In this document: one piece after another, positions 53,381-61,689 of the stretch | How positions within the stretch are numbered: the first letter of the stretch is position 1 | Layout of the letters: each line of letters starts with the position of its first letter | NCBI GenBank assembly: GCA_964465015.1 | Contig: CAYXHP010000022.1 | Span: 1-64,000 of the forward strand | Direction of reading: 5' to 3' | DNA length: 64,000 nucleotides | Source: Humimonas sp964465015 | Lineage (GTDB): Bacteria; Gemmatimonadota; Gemmatimonadetes; Palauibacterales; Palauibacteraceae | Notes under the pieces: generated by a model | Database searches by the model: none | Told to the model about the DNA's origin: nothing | The model's input: the letters and a program-made list of their open reading frames with translations, nothing else | Program-made: the position numbers and the translations under genes

Positions 53381-53393
53381 TATGCATCTCGCC
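53378..53393 (+). promoter_or_regulatory. Sigma-54-like -24/-12 element before riboswitch 2
   Basis: AGGTATGCATCTCGCC has GGTATG and CTCGC, GG at 53379-53380 and GC at 53391-53392. The predicted start is about 53404, 26 bases before riboswitch stem P1. It matches the first copy (52167) at GG, ATG and CTCGC. Confidence 0.65.
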
Positions 53394-53429
53394 TGTGGGT
53401 TCGCCGGACGCGCGAGCATTCGCGTCTGT

Positions 53430-53522
53430 CCGCCGAAAAAGGCAAACCCGGGCGAAAGCCGGGGACGCAAAGCCACGGGGCTACAGCGGTCCAACCGCCA
53501 TGCCAGCCGGGCTGCCGAGCGG
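53430..53522 (+). promoter_or_regulatory. c-di-GMP-I (GEMM) riboswitch 2
   Basis: The core AGGCAAACC, GAAA tetraloop, GGGGACGCAAAGCCACGGGG and closing AGCCGGGCTGCCG are all present. A short P1 is CCGC (53430-53433) with GCGG (53519-53522). The Vc2 G20-equivalent base is G, again favouring c-di-GMP. The peripheral P3 arm differs from riboswitch 1, so the two have diverged while keeping the binding core. Confidence 0.9.
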
Positions 53523-53649
53523 TCGCTGTGGTCCGGAGCCACCGCGCATGTGCTTCAGGCCCGGTTGAGCCGCCGCGTGATCGGATGAAGAGAGTGTGGG
53601 CTCGCTATTGAGCCCGCGAGTCCTATCCCCCGACTCCGGAGCCTGACTC

Positions 53650-55719
53650 GTGTTCGACGCCCAAGGCGCATCGTGCGCCCACTCCCGAGCTGCATTCGAC
53701 GCTGATTCGAATCATTCCCCAGGTCTTGACCGATCCTTCAGGAGCACCCTGCCCGAATCGTGCGAACGTCGCACGGCGGGACCTTCGCCACACGTCGGTG
53801 TACGCTCTCGGATCCGTAGATGGTTATCGCTACGGCATCTGGGAGGATCGATGGTCGCCTGCTACGTGGCTCTGACGCTCACGGCGTGCGCCAACAATCC
53901 AGCGGCGCCGGGCAGTACCTCATCGCCCGGTCCACTGGTCGAGGTGGCGTCGGTCGATCTCCACCCTGCCTCGATGAGTCTCGAGAGCGGCCAGTCGACC
54001 CTTCTGCAGGCCAGCGTGAAGGACAAGAACGGCAACAACGTCACTGTCAAAGTGGCGTGGTCCACGAGTGACGCGAGCGTCGCCACCGTGGATTCCACCG
54101 GCACCGTTCGAGCCACCGGCTCGGGCAAGGCCACGATCAAGGCGAGCTCGCACGGGAAAGGTTCTCACACCCGTGTCAAGGTCAGCAGTCCGCCAGTGAG
54201 CGGGAGTCCGACGGACACGTCGTCGACCTCCTCGAGCGGATCGGCTGGAACGGTGGCCACCATCACGCTGACTCCGAGGCTGGACACCCTGGCTGTCTCC
54301 GAGACGGTCAACCTGACCATGGTCCCGCGGGACGCCAGCGGTCACATCTTGACCGGCATCTCGGTGAGCTGGTCGAGCAGCAACACGTCGGTGGCGACCG
54401 TGGACGGCGGCCTGGTCACCGCCAAGGGGGCGGGGTCGGCCACGATCACCGCGTATTCGGGCGGGGTCTCGGGCACGTCCTCGATCGTGGTGACTGGTGA
54501 CGCCTCGTCGTCGGGTTCCCAGTCCACGGCGTCGGTAGCCATGGTCCAGGTCACGCCGGGCTCGGTCACTCTGGATCCAGGCCAGACCATCGATCTCACG
54601 GCCACGCCCCTGGACGCATCCGGGAACGTCGTATACGGGGTCGGCGTCACCTGGTCGACCACCAACGCCTCGGTCGCGACGGTGAGCGGCGGCAAGGTGA
54701 CGGCCGTGAACGCCGGTTCGGCCAAGATCGTGGCTTTGGCTGGCGGGATGTCCGGTTCGGCGAGCGTGACCGTGAACGATCCCCCGGTCTCGGCGGCACC
54801 GACGCCCTCCGGAGACGCTTTGCTGAATGGGTGCACGGTCAGCGAGTCGAACAACACACCATCTTGCTCAACGCCTTCGGGCTGGACGCTCATCGCGAAG
54901 GAGGGCTTCGGCGGCGGCAGTGTCCATCAAGGCGAGATCGACACGGGCCAGTACGGGCCCGCCATCGACTGCGGCTTCAGCCACACCGGAAGCTGCTCGC
55001 TCCGGCAGGACATTTCTGGCGACGGCGGCTCCTACCGAAACTGGCACATCAAGAAGGGCACGATCGGATCGCGACACGAGATCTACGTCTCCTACTGGGA
55101 ATACCTGACGACGGGTGCCACCGAGCAGGTGAACTTCTTCATGGTTCTCGCCGACAACCAGGGTAGCCATACGGCCAACTCGCCCTACGAGTACGTCCTG
55201 CAGGATCGCTGGGGCGATGTGTCGACGAGTGCCAACTCGACCACTTGCAAGAACGGCGTGGGTCCGTACAACAACTACAAGTGCCAGAGCGGCCACCTGG
55301 TCGTCGAATCGGTGTGCGCCCCCTGCACCAACAACATCGCCCGGTCCTACTACGGCAACTGGCGTGACATGGCCGTCGGCAAGTGGGTTCACTTCGAGTG
55401 GCACTACAAGGCCAACACTCAGAACGGTGCCGGCGGGAACGCGGACGGAGAGATCCAGCTCTTCGTAAACGGCGTCTCCGAGCTGCACAAGACGGGCGTC
55501 GTCATCAACGGCCCCAACGACATGACCGGCATGTACGTACAGGTGGGCGGTTACTACATGGCCCGCTGGTGGACGAACTCCGCCGGCAACACCTGCTCGG
55601 CCGTGGATGCCGCGGGTGCGGTCTATCACTTCGGGCAGTTCACGCAGTTCAACCCGCCCTGCCCGCAGCCGTCGAGCTTCAAGCGTTACATGGACGACAT
55701 CATCGTCCTGGCGAGGTGA
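53650..55719 (+). CDS. Big_2 lipoprotein with C-terminal jelly-roll (lyase/lectin-like) domain
   Basis: A 689-residue exported protein. The signal region RRWLSLRHLGGSMVACYVAL ends at lipobox LTAC with Cys80, and the mature start CANNPAAP equals that of the short paralog. Three Big_2 domains follow (about 98-178, 203-285 and 295-376). The C-terminal 300 residues are rich in aromatic and Cys residues (DTGQYGPAIDCGFSHTGSCS, HFEWHYKAN, EIQLFVNGV). This fits a concanavalin-like/heparin-lyase-type jelly roll that binds or cuts polysaccharide. GTG 53650 has GGAG 9 bases upstream. ATG 53851 has GGGAGG but would leave a signal peptide without basic residues. Confidence 0.83.
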   Translation: MFDAQGASCAHSRAAFDADSNHSPGLDRSFRSTLPESCERRTAGPSPHVGVRSRIRRWLSLRHLGGSMVACYVALTLTACANNPAAPGSTSSPGPLVEVASVDLHPASMSLESGQSTLLQASVKDKNGNNVTVKVAWSTSDASVATVDSTGTVRATGSGKATIKASSHGKGSHTRVKVSSPPVSGSPTDTSSTSSSGSAGTVATITLTPRLDTLAVSETVNLTMVPRDASGHILTGISVSWSSSNTSVATVDGGLVTAKGAGSATITAYSGGVSGTSSIVVTGDASSSGSQSTASVAMVQVTPGSVTLDPGQTIDLTATPLDASGNVVYGVGVTWSTTNASVATVSGGKVTAVNAGSAKIVALAGGMSGSASVTVNDPPVSAAPTPSGDALLNGCTVSESNNTPSCSTPSGWTLIAKEGFGGGSVHQGEIDTGQYGPAIDCGFSHTGSCSLRQDISGDGGSYRNWHIKKGTIGSRHEIYVSYWEYLTTGATEQVNFFMVLADNQGSHTANSPYEYVLQDRWGDVSTSANSTTCKNGVGPYNNYKCQSGHLVVESVCAPCTNNIARSYYGNWRDMAVGKWVHFEWHYKANTQNGAGGNADGEIQLFVNGVSELHKTGVVINGPNDMTGMYVQVGGYYMARWWTNSAGNTCSAVDAAGAVYHFGQFTQFNPPCPQPSSFKRYMDDIIVLAR

Positions 55720-56642
55720 GCCGAGTCATCGCACGAGGCGGAGCAACAGGGACGTGCTCAAGCGCAGATGGGTCGAATGCCCGTTCCCCTTCGGGCCTCT
55801 TCGGCACCTCGGGATGAGAGTCGGTGAGGGAGGCATGCGGCGCGGAAGGAATCGGGCACCCGGCCGCACGGTTGCGGTGCCCGCCTTCCGCGCCTCCCCG
55901 CCACGGAGGCGCGGGGGGGGCTGTGAGCTTCCCCCGATCCCTGGGCCCCGACGGGATGGTTCGGAAGAGTATGGCGCGATGCCGAGCTGTCCGGGCAAGG
56001 GATGGGCGGGCGTTCTCGCGGTTGATGGCATGGCCGGAGAGCTCGAGCTCAGGATCGTAACTACCCTCACGGCCGCGGCCGACTCTCCGTCCGGAGCCGT
56101 TCTTCGGACCGTGCGGCTCGTGTCCCATGCAGTCCACGAACCGTTTCCAGTCGGAGCCGCGGGCTCTGCCCGATCGGGTCGACCGGCAGGCCACCCTCGT
56201 GCGCTGCCCACCTGCCATGAAGCCTTCCAACCACACTCGACCGGGGAACGGGACCGACGCGATGCTTGCGAGGCCGAATCTGTCCTCTCCCAGCCGGTCC
56301 TGTAGCGACTCCAACATCATGAAGTCACGGAACGCCCAGGCGTAGGCCGGGGGTGCACGGCTGCGGATCCCCGCTGGCACGGTGCAGCCGGGCTCGGCCG
56401 GCCACCGCTCGTCGCTGCGATGAGAAGAGCGCCGCGCTTGCGCTTCACCCCCCGTCGAGGCGCTCTCTGATCCACCGACGAACGGCGGAGTTCCGCATTC
56501 TCGACGAGTCATCGGCCGCCGCGTACCTTCTGTCGAGGTCTACGGCCCTCCCGATCTCACGAGATTCGCGACCGTGGCTTGCGATGGGGGCCGATCTGGT
56601 GTCTGAGACATTCGCTCGACCGGTTTCACACCGCGGGGTTCT
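55720..56642. other. Long intergenic region without a convincing gene
   Basis: About 920 bases. Open frames exist on both strands but have no recognised domain, no ribosome site and composition like shadow frames. A strong hairpin lies at 55888-55914. No -24/-12 element with a good extended match was found before the next gene. Confidence 0.5.
55888..55914. terminator. Strong GC-rich hairpin, possible terminator
   Basis: CCGCGCCTCC (55888-55897) pairs perfectly with GGAGGCGCGG (55905-55914) around a 7-base loop. A G-run follows on the plus strand. It lies about 170 bases after the large Big_2 gene, so it may end that transcript or belong to a dispersed repeat. Confidence 0.4.
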
Positions 56643-57869
56643 GTGAGTCGTCCTGAAATTCTCTTTCTGTCCCACTGCTTGCCCTATCCTCCAGCCAGTG
56701 GGGTCACCAATCGTACGTATCACATCCTCGAGCAACTGGGTCGGGAATTCGAGGTGTCCGTGGTGGCCTTCTCACGGAGAGAGCACCAGAAGTCATCCGA
56801 GGCCATACGCAAGGCCGCTCAAGGACTTCGGGGCATCGTCCACGAGGTCTACCCGCCGGCGCCGCTGCCCTCGGAGCGGTCGGTACTCCGGCGAGCGTTC
56901 GCTCATGTCCGCAGCGTGGCGTCGGGCAAGCCGTACACGGTGTTCGAGTATCGAAGTGCGACCTTCAGCCGCGGCCTGGCGGAGGCCATGGCGTCGCGCC
57001 GCCCGGATCTGGTCCACCTCGACAGCCTCGATCTCGCCGGCTTCATCGGACTCCTGCCCGATGCTCCGATCGCGTGCACTCACCACAGTGTGGAATCCGA
57101 GCTCCTTCGCTTGCGGGCCGAACACATTCGTCCGCGGCTCCTCGGCTCATACCTGAAGTTCCAGGCCGAGCTCATTGAGGATTCCGAACGAGAATTCTGT
57201 CCGCTCATGGCGACCAACATCATGATGTCGGATACGGATGCGCGTAGGCTCGAGTCGCTGGTCCCGGGTTCACGGACCGATGTGGTGCCGAATGGCGTGG
57301 ATACGACCGCGCTGAGCCCTCCCGGCGAGCCCCGGGACACGGACCGGATCGTCTTTCTCGGTCCGACCTACGTGTATCCCAACTTCGACGCCCTGTCCTT
57401 CTTCCTGAAACAGGTCTGGCCCCTCGTCCGATCGGCGGATAGAAAGCTGAGGTTCGAGATCGTCGGCAAGGTATCCACGAGGCACAGGGAGAGGTTCGAG
57501 GCGGAGAACGTCACGTGCCTGGGACACGTCGATGACTTGAAGGCGACCGTCGGGCGCGCCCTCTGTTCGGTCGTTCCAATTCGAATTGGGGGGGGGACCC
57601 GCCTCAAGATACTCGACTCGTGGGCGCTCGGAACGCCGGTGGTCTCCACATCGATCGGCTGTGAAGGTCTCGAAACCAGGGATGGCCGGAACATCTTGAT
57701 CCGAGACGATCCCCGGGAGTTCGCGGCTGCGATCCTGGAGTTACGAAGGAACGCCGACCTGCGTGACACGCTGGGCGACGCCGGCCGACAGACGGCCGAG
57801 TCGGCCTATGCCTGGAGCGTGGTCGGAGACAGGATTCGGGGCATCTACCGGAGGCTCATCGACGCCTGA
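56643..57869 (+). CDS. Family 4 glycosyltransferase (exosortase-locus type)
   Basis: A 408-residue GT-B enzyme. It has ILFLSHCLPYPPASGVTNRT, LVHLDSLDLAGF, RIVFLGPTYVYPNFDALSFF and VVPIRIGGGTRLKILDSWAL, followed by TPVVSTSIGCEGL. This pattern resembles the glycosyltransferases of PEP-CTERM loci that begin with FLSHR-PYPP. The 3' end overlaps the convergent fusion gene by 25 bases. GTG 56643 has only a weak ribosome site. Confidence 0.88.
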   Translation: MSRPEILFLSHCLPYPPASGVTNRTYHILEQLGREFEVSVVAFSRREHQKSSEAIRKAAQGLRGIVHEVYPPAPLPSERSVLRRAFAHVRSVASGKPYTVFEYRSATFSRGLAEAMASRRPDLVHLDSLDLAGFIGLLPDAPIACTHHSVESELLRLRAEHIRPRLLGSYLKFQAELIEDSEREFCPLMATNIMMSDTDARRLESLVPGSRTDVVPNGVDTTALSPPGEPRDTDRIVFLGPTYVYPNFDALSFFLKQVWPLVRSADRKLRFEIVGKVSTRHRERFEAENVTCLGHVDDLKATVGRALCSVVPIRIGGGTRLKILDSWALGTPVVSTSIGCEGLETRDGRNILIRDDPREFAAAILELRRNADLRDTLGDAGRQTAESAYAWSVVGDRIRGIYRRLIDA

Positions 57870-59935
57870 TCGGGGGCGAGCTCCCGGGAATCACGGGAGG
57901 CGGAGAGCTCCCGGGCTACGACTTCGCTCAGCGACCGATCGTATTCTCTGGCCGCGAAGACTCTGGCCGCGTTGACGGCCGGCTTTCCGGGGCGCAAGAG
58001 CTTCTGAGCCAGGACGGCGATCCAGGAGAGCGGAACGAGGACCGGGGGTGGTAGCCACACCACCGTCAGGTCGGGGTTCGATGCGCGGAGCCTGGCGATC
58101 AGGTCGCGTTTCGTGAGCGCTTCCGGCGACAGAAGGTTGATGACGTCGGGAGCATCATCGAAGCGCACCGCGAACTCGGCAATCGCACGCGCGGCGAAAT
58201 CGAGGTCCACGAGGTCCAGGGTATCGCCGGGCGAGCCCACGGCCACGAAGATGTTTCCGACCCGCTTGCCGAGCCGTCCGGGCGGCTCGAAGTCGTCCAT
58301 GTCCACGATCGCCCCTGGACGTACCACCTTCACGTGGACTCCGAGCTCGTTCCCGAGGTCGACCGCCAGGCGCTCGGACTCGAGCTTCCCCCACACGTAG
58401 GGTCCCGAGCCCCGGCTGTCGGGCTCGAGGGGAGTGGACTCGCTGGCCGCCGCACCTCCGCTCGGACGAGCGACGACGGCGAGGCTGCTGACGTGTACGA
58501 GCCGCTTCACGCCCGCCTCCGCCATGGAGCGCACGACGTGCTCGGTCGCGTCCAGGGAGAGGCGCTGATGCTCCTCCCAACCCCCCGAGGTCGCGGCGGC
58601 ACAATGCACCAGGCAATGGACACCCTCGAGCAGGTCCGGCGGGAGCCCGTCGGCCAGATCGGCCGTCACGTACTCGACACCCGGAACACGATCCCACGGG
58701 GCCGGCAGCCGACGGGACAGTACGCGCACCGGAAAGCCTCGCTCGGTCAGCCGTTCCACCACGGAGGCTCCGAGAAAGCCCGTGCCGCCGGTCACCAGCA
58801 CCCGTCGATCGCCTGTGGAGGGAAGGCTCGAAGGCGCTTCCTCTGGTGAGGACACGGCCGGCGTCTCGTCCCGACCCGCTTTCTCCAGCCGTTCGCGGAC
58901 GATGGAGCAGACCCGCACGGTGTCGATGATGCTCTCAGCCGTGAGGGGTGGCTCCCGATGTCCCAGGATCGAGGCATAGAACGCGTCGAAGATCTCCGCG
59001 AGGCCCGGGTAACTGCGCTTTCTCTGAAGCACCCGACCGGCCAGGGAGACCGTCGTGCCCAGGACCATCTGCTTCGAGACGCGGTAGGGGTCGAGTAGCT
59101 TGTCGATACCCGATGAGCCCGGCCCGATGCGCCGCTGTACCGTGCTGCGCACGAAGTCGGCATGGACGCGGCCGTTGGTTCCCACGACATCCAGGTAGCT
59201 CTCGACGGGGCGAGCGCCCAGGGAGACGGTGAGTGTCCCGGTCAACTGTCCACGGCCGACGAGGGCGTGCACCGTCCCACCCGGACGTACGTCGACCGAC
59301 AACACCTCGCTTTCGCCCTGGGGCTGCAATCGCTCCAGGAAGTCGAGCAGGAGGTACACGGGGTGCGGGAGTATGTCCAGCAGCTGGAGGTCCGCCCGCA
59401 GCGGCGGCCGTCCCCCGGCTCTGGAGTCGGTCGGGCGAAAGGAGAAATAGCTCTCGACATGCACGGGCGTGCCGAGGGCCGACAGGAGCTCCCGCGTCTC
59501 GATCGACGGAGCCTCGAACAGGAGCTGGTGACCCGCACACAGCCCTAGGCCCCTCGCGGCGGCCGACGCCGTCAGCTCCCGTGCGGCCCGGGCGCTTTCG
59601 GCGAACGGCTTCTCCACGTAGACGTGGCAGCCGGCTTCGAGGGCCTTTCGCGTGAGATCTTCGTGCGTGGACGGAGGTGTCACGATGTGAACGATGTCGG
59701 CGGCGGTATCTTCGAGGAGCTCGTCCAGGCTGGAGGCTCCCCGGGCTCCCGTGCAGAGCTTCAGCGCTTCCTCGAGAGAAGCCTCCGAAGGATCGGCGAT
59801 CCCGACCACCGTAGTGGGCGCTTCCGTCCGCTGAATGGCCGTGGCGTGATGGCGGGCCATCTCGCCTGCTCCGGCGATCGCGACGCGCAGGGTCCCCGCG
59901 TTCGGGCTAGTGGGCCCGAGGGAAGGCTCAGACAT
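57845..59935 (-). CDS. Fused Gfo/Idh/MocA oxidoreductase and NAD-dependent epimerase/dehydratase
   Basis: A 696-residue bifunctional protein. Residues about 15-355 are a Gfo/Idh oxidoreductase (VAIAGAGEMARHHA, VEKPFAESARAA). After a Ser/Pro/Glu linker, residues about 372-680 are an extended SDR: VLVTGGTGFLGASVVERL is the NAD site, YVWGK contains the catalytic Tyr/Lys, and VHVSSLAVV the Ser strand. Together they could do two steps on one nucleotide sugar. GGAGGAAG precedes ATG 59935. Its partner genes in the window are separate single-domain forms. Confidence 0.87.
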   Translation of the reverse strand: MSEPSLGPTSPNAGTLRVAIAGAGEMARHHATAIQRTEAPTTVVGIADPSEASLEEALKLCTGARGASSLDELLEDTAADIVHIVTPPSTHEDLTRKALEAGCHVYVEKPFAESARAARELTASAAARGLGLCAGHQLLFEAPSIETRELLSALGTPVHVESYFSFRPTDSRAGGRPPLRADLQLLDILPHPVYLLLDFLERLQPQGESEVLSVDVRPGGTVHALVGRGQLTGTLTVSLGARPVESYLDVVGTNGRVHADFVRSTVQRRIGPGSSGIDKLLDPYRVSKQMVLGTTVSLAGRVLQRKRSYPGLAEIFDAFYASILGHREPPLTAESIIDTVRVCSIVRERLEKAGRDETPAVSSPEEAPSSLPSTGDRRVLVTGGTGFLGASVVERLTERGFPVRVLSRRLPAPWDRVPGVEYVTADLADGLPPDLLEGVHCLVHCAAATSGGWEEHQRLSLDATEHVVRSMAEAGVKRLVHVSSLAVVARPSGGAAASESTPLEPDSRGSGPYVWGKLESERLAVDLGNELGVHVKVVRPGAIVDMDDFEPPGRLGKRVGNIFVAVGSPGDTLDLVDLDFAARAIAEFAVRFDDAPDVINLLSPEALTKRDLIARLRASNPDLTVVWLPPPVLVPLSWIAVLAQKLLRPGKPAVNAARVFAAREYDRSLSEVVARELSASRDSRELAPDQASMSLR

Positions 59936-60118
59936 GCGGGCTTCCTCCGGGCCACGGGGGGCGAAGCGGCGGGGCCTCGAGGCTGTGGCGCGAACGCAAC
60001 AGACAGGAGAAGCGCCGACCCTGCCGGCGAGGACCGAAGCCGCCGCGCATCACCCGTCCTGGGGTCCGGGCGGCGTCTGGCTCGCGTCGCCCGCTGCATG
60101 CGCTCCGCGGCGCGAACC

Positions 60119-60134
60119 GGGCCCCCATCTTGCG
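60119..60134 (+). promoter_or_regulatory. Weak -24/-12 or -10 element before the ligase gene
   Basis: GGGGCCCCCATCTTGCG contains GG (60120-60121) and TTGC with GC at 60132-60133, ten bases apart, but lacks the A of GGCAC. The embedded CATCTTGC also resembles a housekeeping -10 as seen at 47282. Either reading is possible. Confidence 0.3.
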
Positions 60135-60213
60135 CATCATGGGAGGCTGGCATCTACATTTCGCGACAGCTACCGCCGATGGTGGCGCGCCACGATCCAT
60201 AATCGAGCAGGTC

Positions 60214-61689
60214 ATGCAGAGATCTTCCGCCAGTGGATACGAGATAGGTGCCGTTGCGGCCCCGGGCGGCCTGTCGCCAGCCTCCGGCCGTCACGGTGCT
60301 CGGGGCCGCCTAGGAGCAAGAGCCGCGCCGCAGGAGAATCTGGCGTTTCCGCGCGAGCCGGTACGGATCCTGATGTTCTCGCTCGTCTTCATCACCATCA
60401 GTCGGATACACCAGTTTCTGCCGATTGGCGCGCTACACCCTGCCATGGTGCTCGTGTTCCTGGCGGCCCTCTATACGCTCATGAACCCGAGCTCGTTGAA
60501 CCGATCGGCCATGAAGAGCTGGTCGGCCAAGATCATGATAGCGCTCGGCTTGATGGCCTGCCTGTCGGTGCCGTTCGGCATCTCGATCGGAGGTGCCGGG
60601 AGCTTCGTCCTGTTCGAGTACTCCAAGGTGATCATTCTGGGTCTCCTGGTGCTCCTGGCCATGCGTGACGCCCGGGACCTGGCGTTTCTGACATGGGGCT
60701 ACGTCGTCGCGTGCGGGATGCTGGCCGTCCTGGCGGTTCTGTTCATCGGCATTTCCAAGCACCAGGGTCTGGCGGGCTACGATGCCAACGATGTCAGCCT
60801 CGTGGTGCTGGTCGGGCTGCCGCTGAGCCTGATGATGTTCCAGGCGTCGACCGGCACACGGAAGCTCATCAGCCTCGCGGTCGTGATCGGGATCGCGGCC
60901 ACACTGGCCATGTCCCGCTCTCGCGGCGGATTCGTGGGTCTGGTCGTAGTGGGTGCCACGCTGCTCGTCGTCCTGAAGCGCGTACCTCTCTGGAAGCGCA
61001 TCGCCTTCGTGGTGGTTCTCGGTGGTGGGCTGGTACTGACGGCGCCGGGAAATTACTGGGAGACCATGCAGACCATGCTGCATCCCACACAGGACTACAA
61101 CTGGTCATCCAGCTATGGGCGGAAGGAGGTGTACAGCCGGGGGCTGGGCTACATGGCTTCCCATCCGTTCACCGGTCTCGGAGCCGGCAACTTCGGACGC
61201 GCCGAGGGGACCCTCTCGAACGTCGTATCGAAGTACAACGACACACAGCGAGGCCAGATCAAGTGGTCGGCCGCCCACAACTCGTTCATTCAGGCCGGAG
61301 CGGAAATGGGATATCCCGGCCTGATCCTCTTCTGCATCCTGGTCTTCGGTGGTCTGTGGCGCACCATACGCCTGAGACGACGGTTGCCGCCGAGCTGGGC
61401 TGAGGGCGACGCGGAGGAGCGGTTTCTGTACTATGCGGCCCTCTACCTGCCGGTGTCCTTCGTCGCTTTCGCTTCGGCGGGCTTCTTCCTGTCTTTCGCC
61501 TACCGGGATCCGATCTATCTTCTCGCCGCGTTCGTGGGCGGTCTCTACATCTCGGTGGATGCCCGCGTGCGAAAGATCCGTGCGGCTCAGGCCGAGCGGG
61601 TGCGACTGGCCCCGGGGAGGCGGCGCGACTCCCGTGGGCGCGCCCAGCGGGTCACGCGTGGACGCGGAAACGTGCGGCGCCGAGGCTGA
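60214..61689 (+). CDS. O-antigen ligase/polymerase-like membrane protein
   Basis: A 491-residue inner-membrane protein with about 10-12 helices of the Wzy/WaaL (O-antigen ligase) superfamily. Signature regions are AATLAMSRSRGGFVGLVVV and the periplasmic loop GLGAGNFG to AAHNSFIQAGAEMGYPGL. It would polymerise or ligate lipid-linked repeats; exosortase loci commonly have such a protein. The start is uncertain: in-frame ATG 60139 and TTG 60130 lie upstream, and 60214 is chosen because it follows GAGCAGG. The first 50 residues are poorly conserved in appearance. The gene overlaps the deacetylase by 32 bases. Confidence 0.85.
   Translation: MQRSSASGYEIGAVAAPGGLSPASGRHGARGRLGARAAPQENLAFPREPVRILMFSLVFITISRIHQFLPIGALHPAMVLVFLAALYTLMNPSSLNRSAMKSWSAKIMIALGLMACLSVPFGISIGGAGSFVLFEYSKVIILGLLVLLAMRDARDLAFLTWGYVVACGMLAVLAVLFIGISKHQGLAGYDANDVSLVVLVGLPLSLMMFQASTGTRKLISLAVVIGIAATLAMSRSRGGFVGLVVVGATLLVVLKRVPLWKRIAFVVVLGGGLVLTAPGNYWETMQTMLHPTQDYNWSSSYGRKEVYSRGLGYMASHPFTGLGAGNFGRAEGTLSNVVSKYNDTQRGQIKWSAAHNSFIQAGAEMGYPGLILFCILVFGGLWRTIRLRRRLPPSWAEGDAEERFLYYAALYLPVSFVAFASAGFFLSFAYRDPIYLLAAFVGGLYISVDARVRKIRAAQAERVRLAPGRRRDSRGRAQRVTRGRGNVRRRG

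Larger units (their letters stand above)
53195..53649. other. Regulatory region of the second Big_2 gene
   Basis: Contains a long dyad (53353-53380), a -24/-12 element (53378-53393), a c-di-GMP-I riboswitch (53430-53522) and a leader with sequence shared with the first unit. No protein gene is seen. Confidence 0.75.

Noticed and set aside
52217..53522. cGAMP (GEMM-Ib) specificity for the two riboswitches
   Set aside because: The base equivalent to Vc2 G20 is G in both, which fits c-di-GMP; cGAMP aptamers typically have A there. A binding test would settle it.
55700..56512. Minus-strand open frame in the 55720-56642 gap
   Set aside because: It has no ribosome site or recognisable domain, runs into the 3' end of the Big_2 gene, and its composition resembles shadow frames elsewhere in the window.
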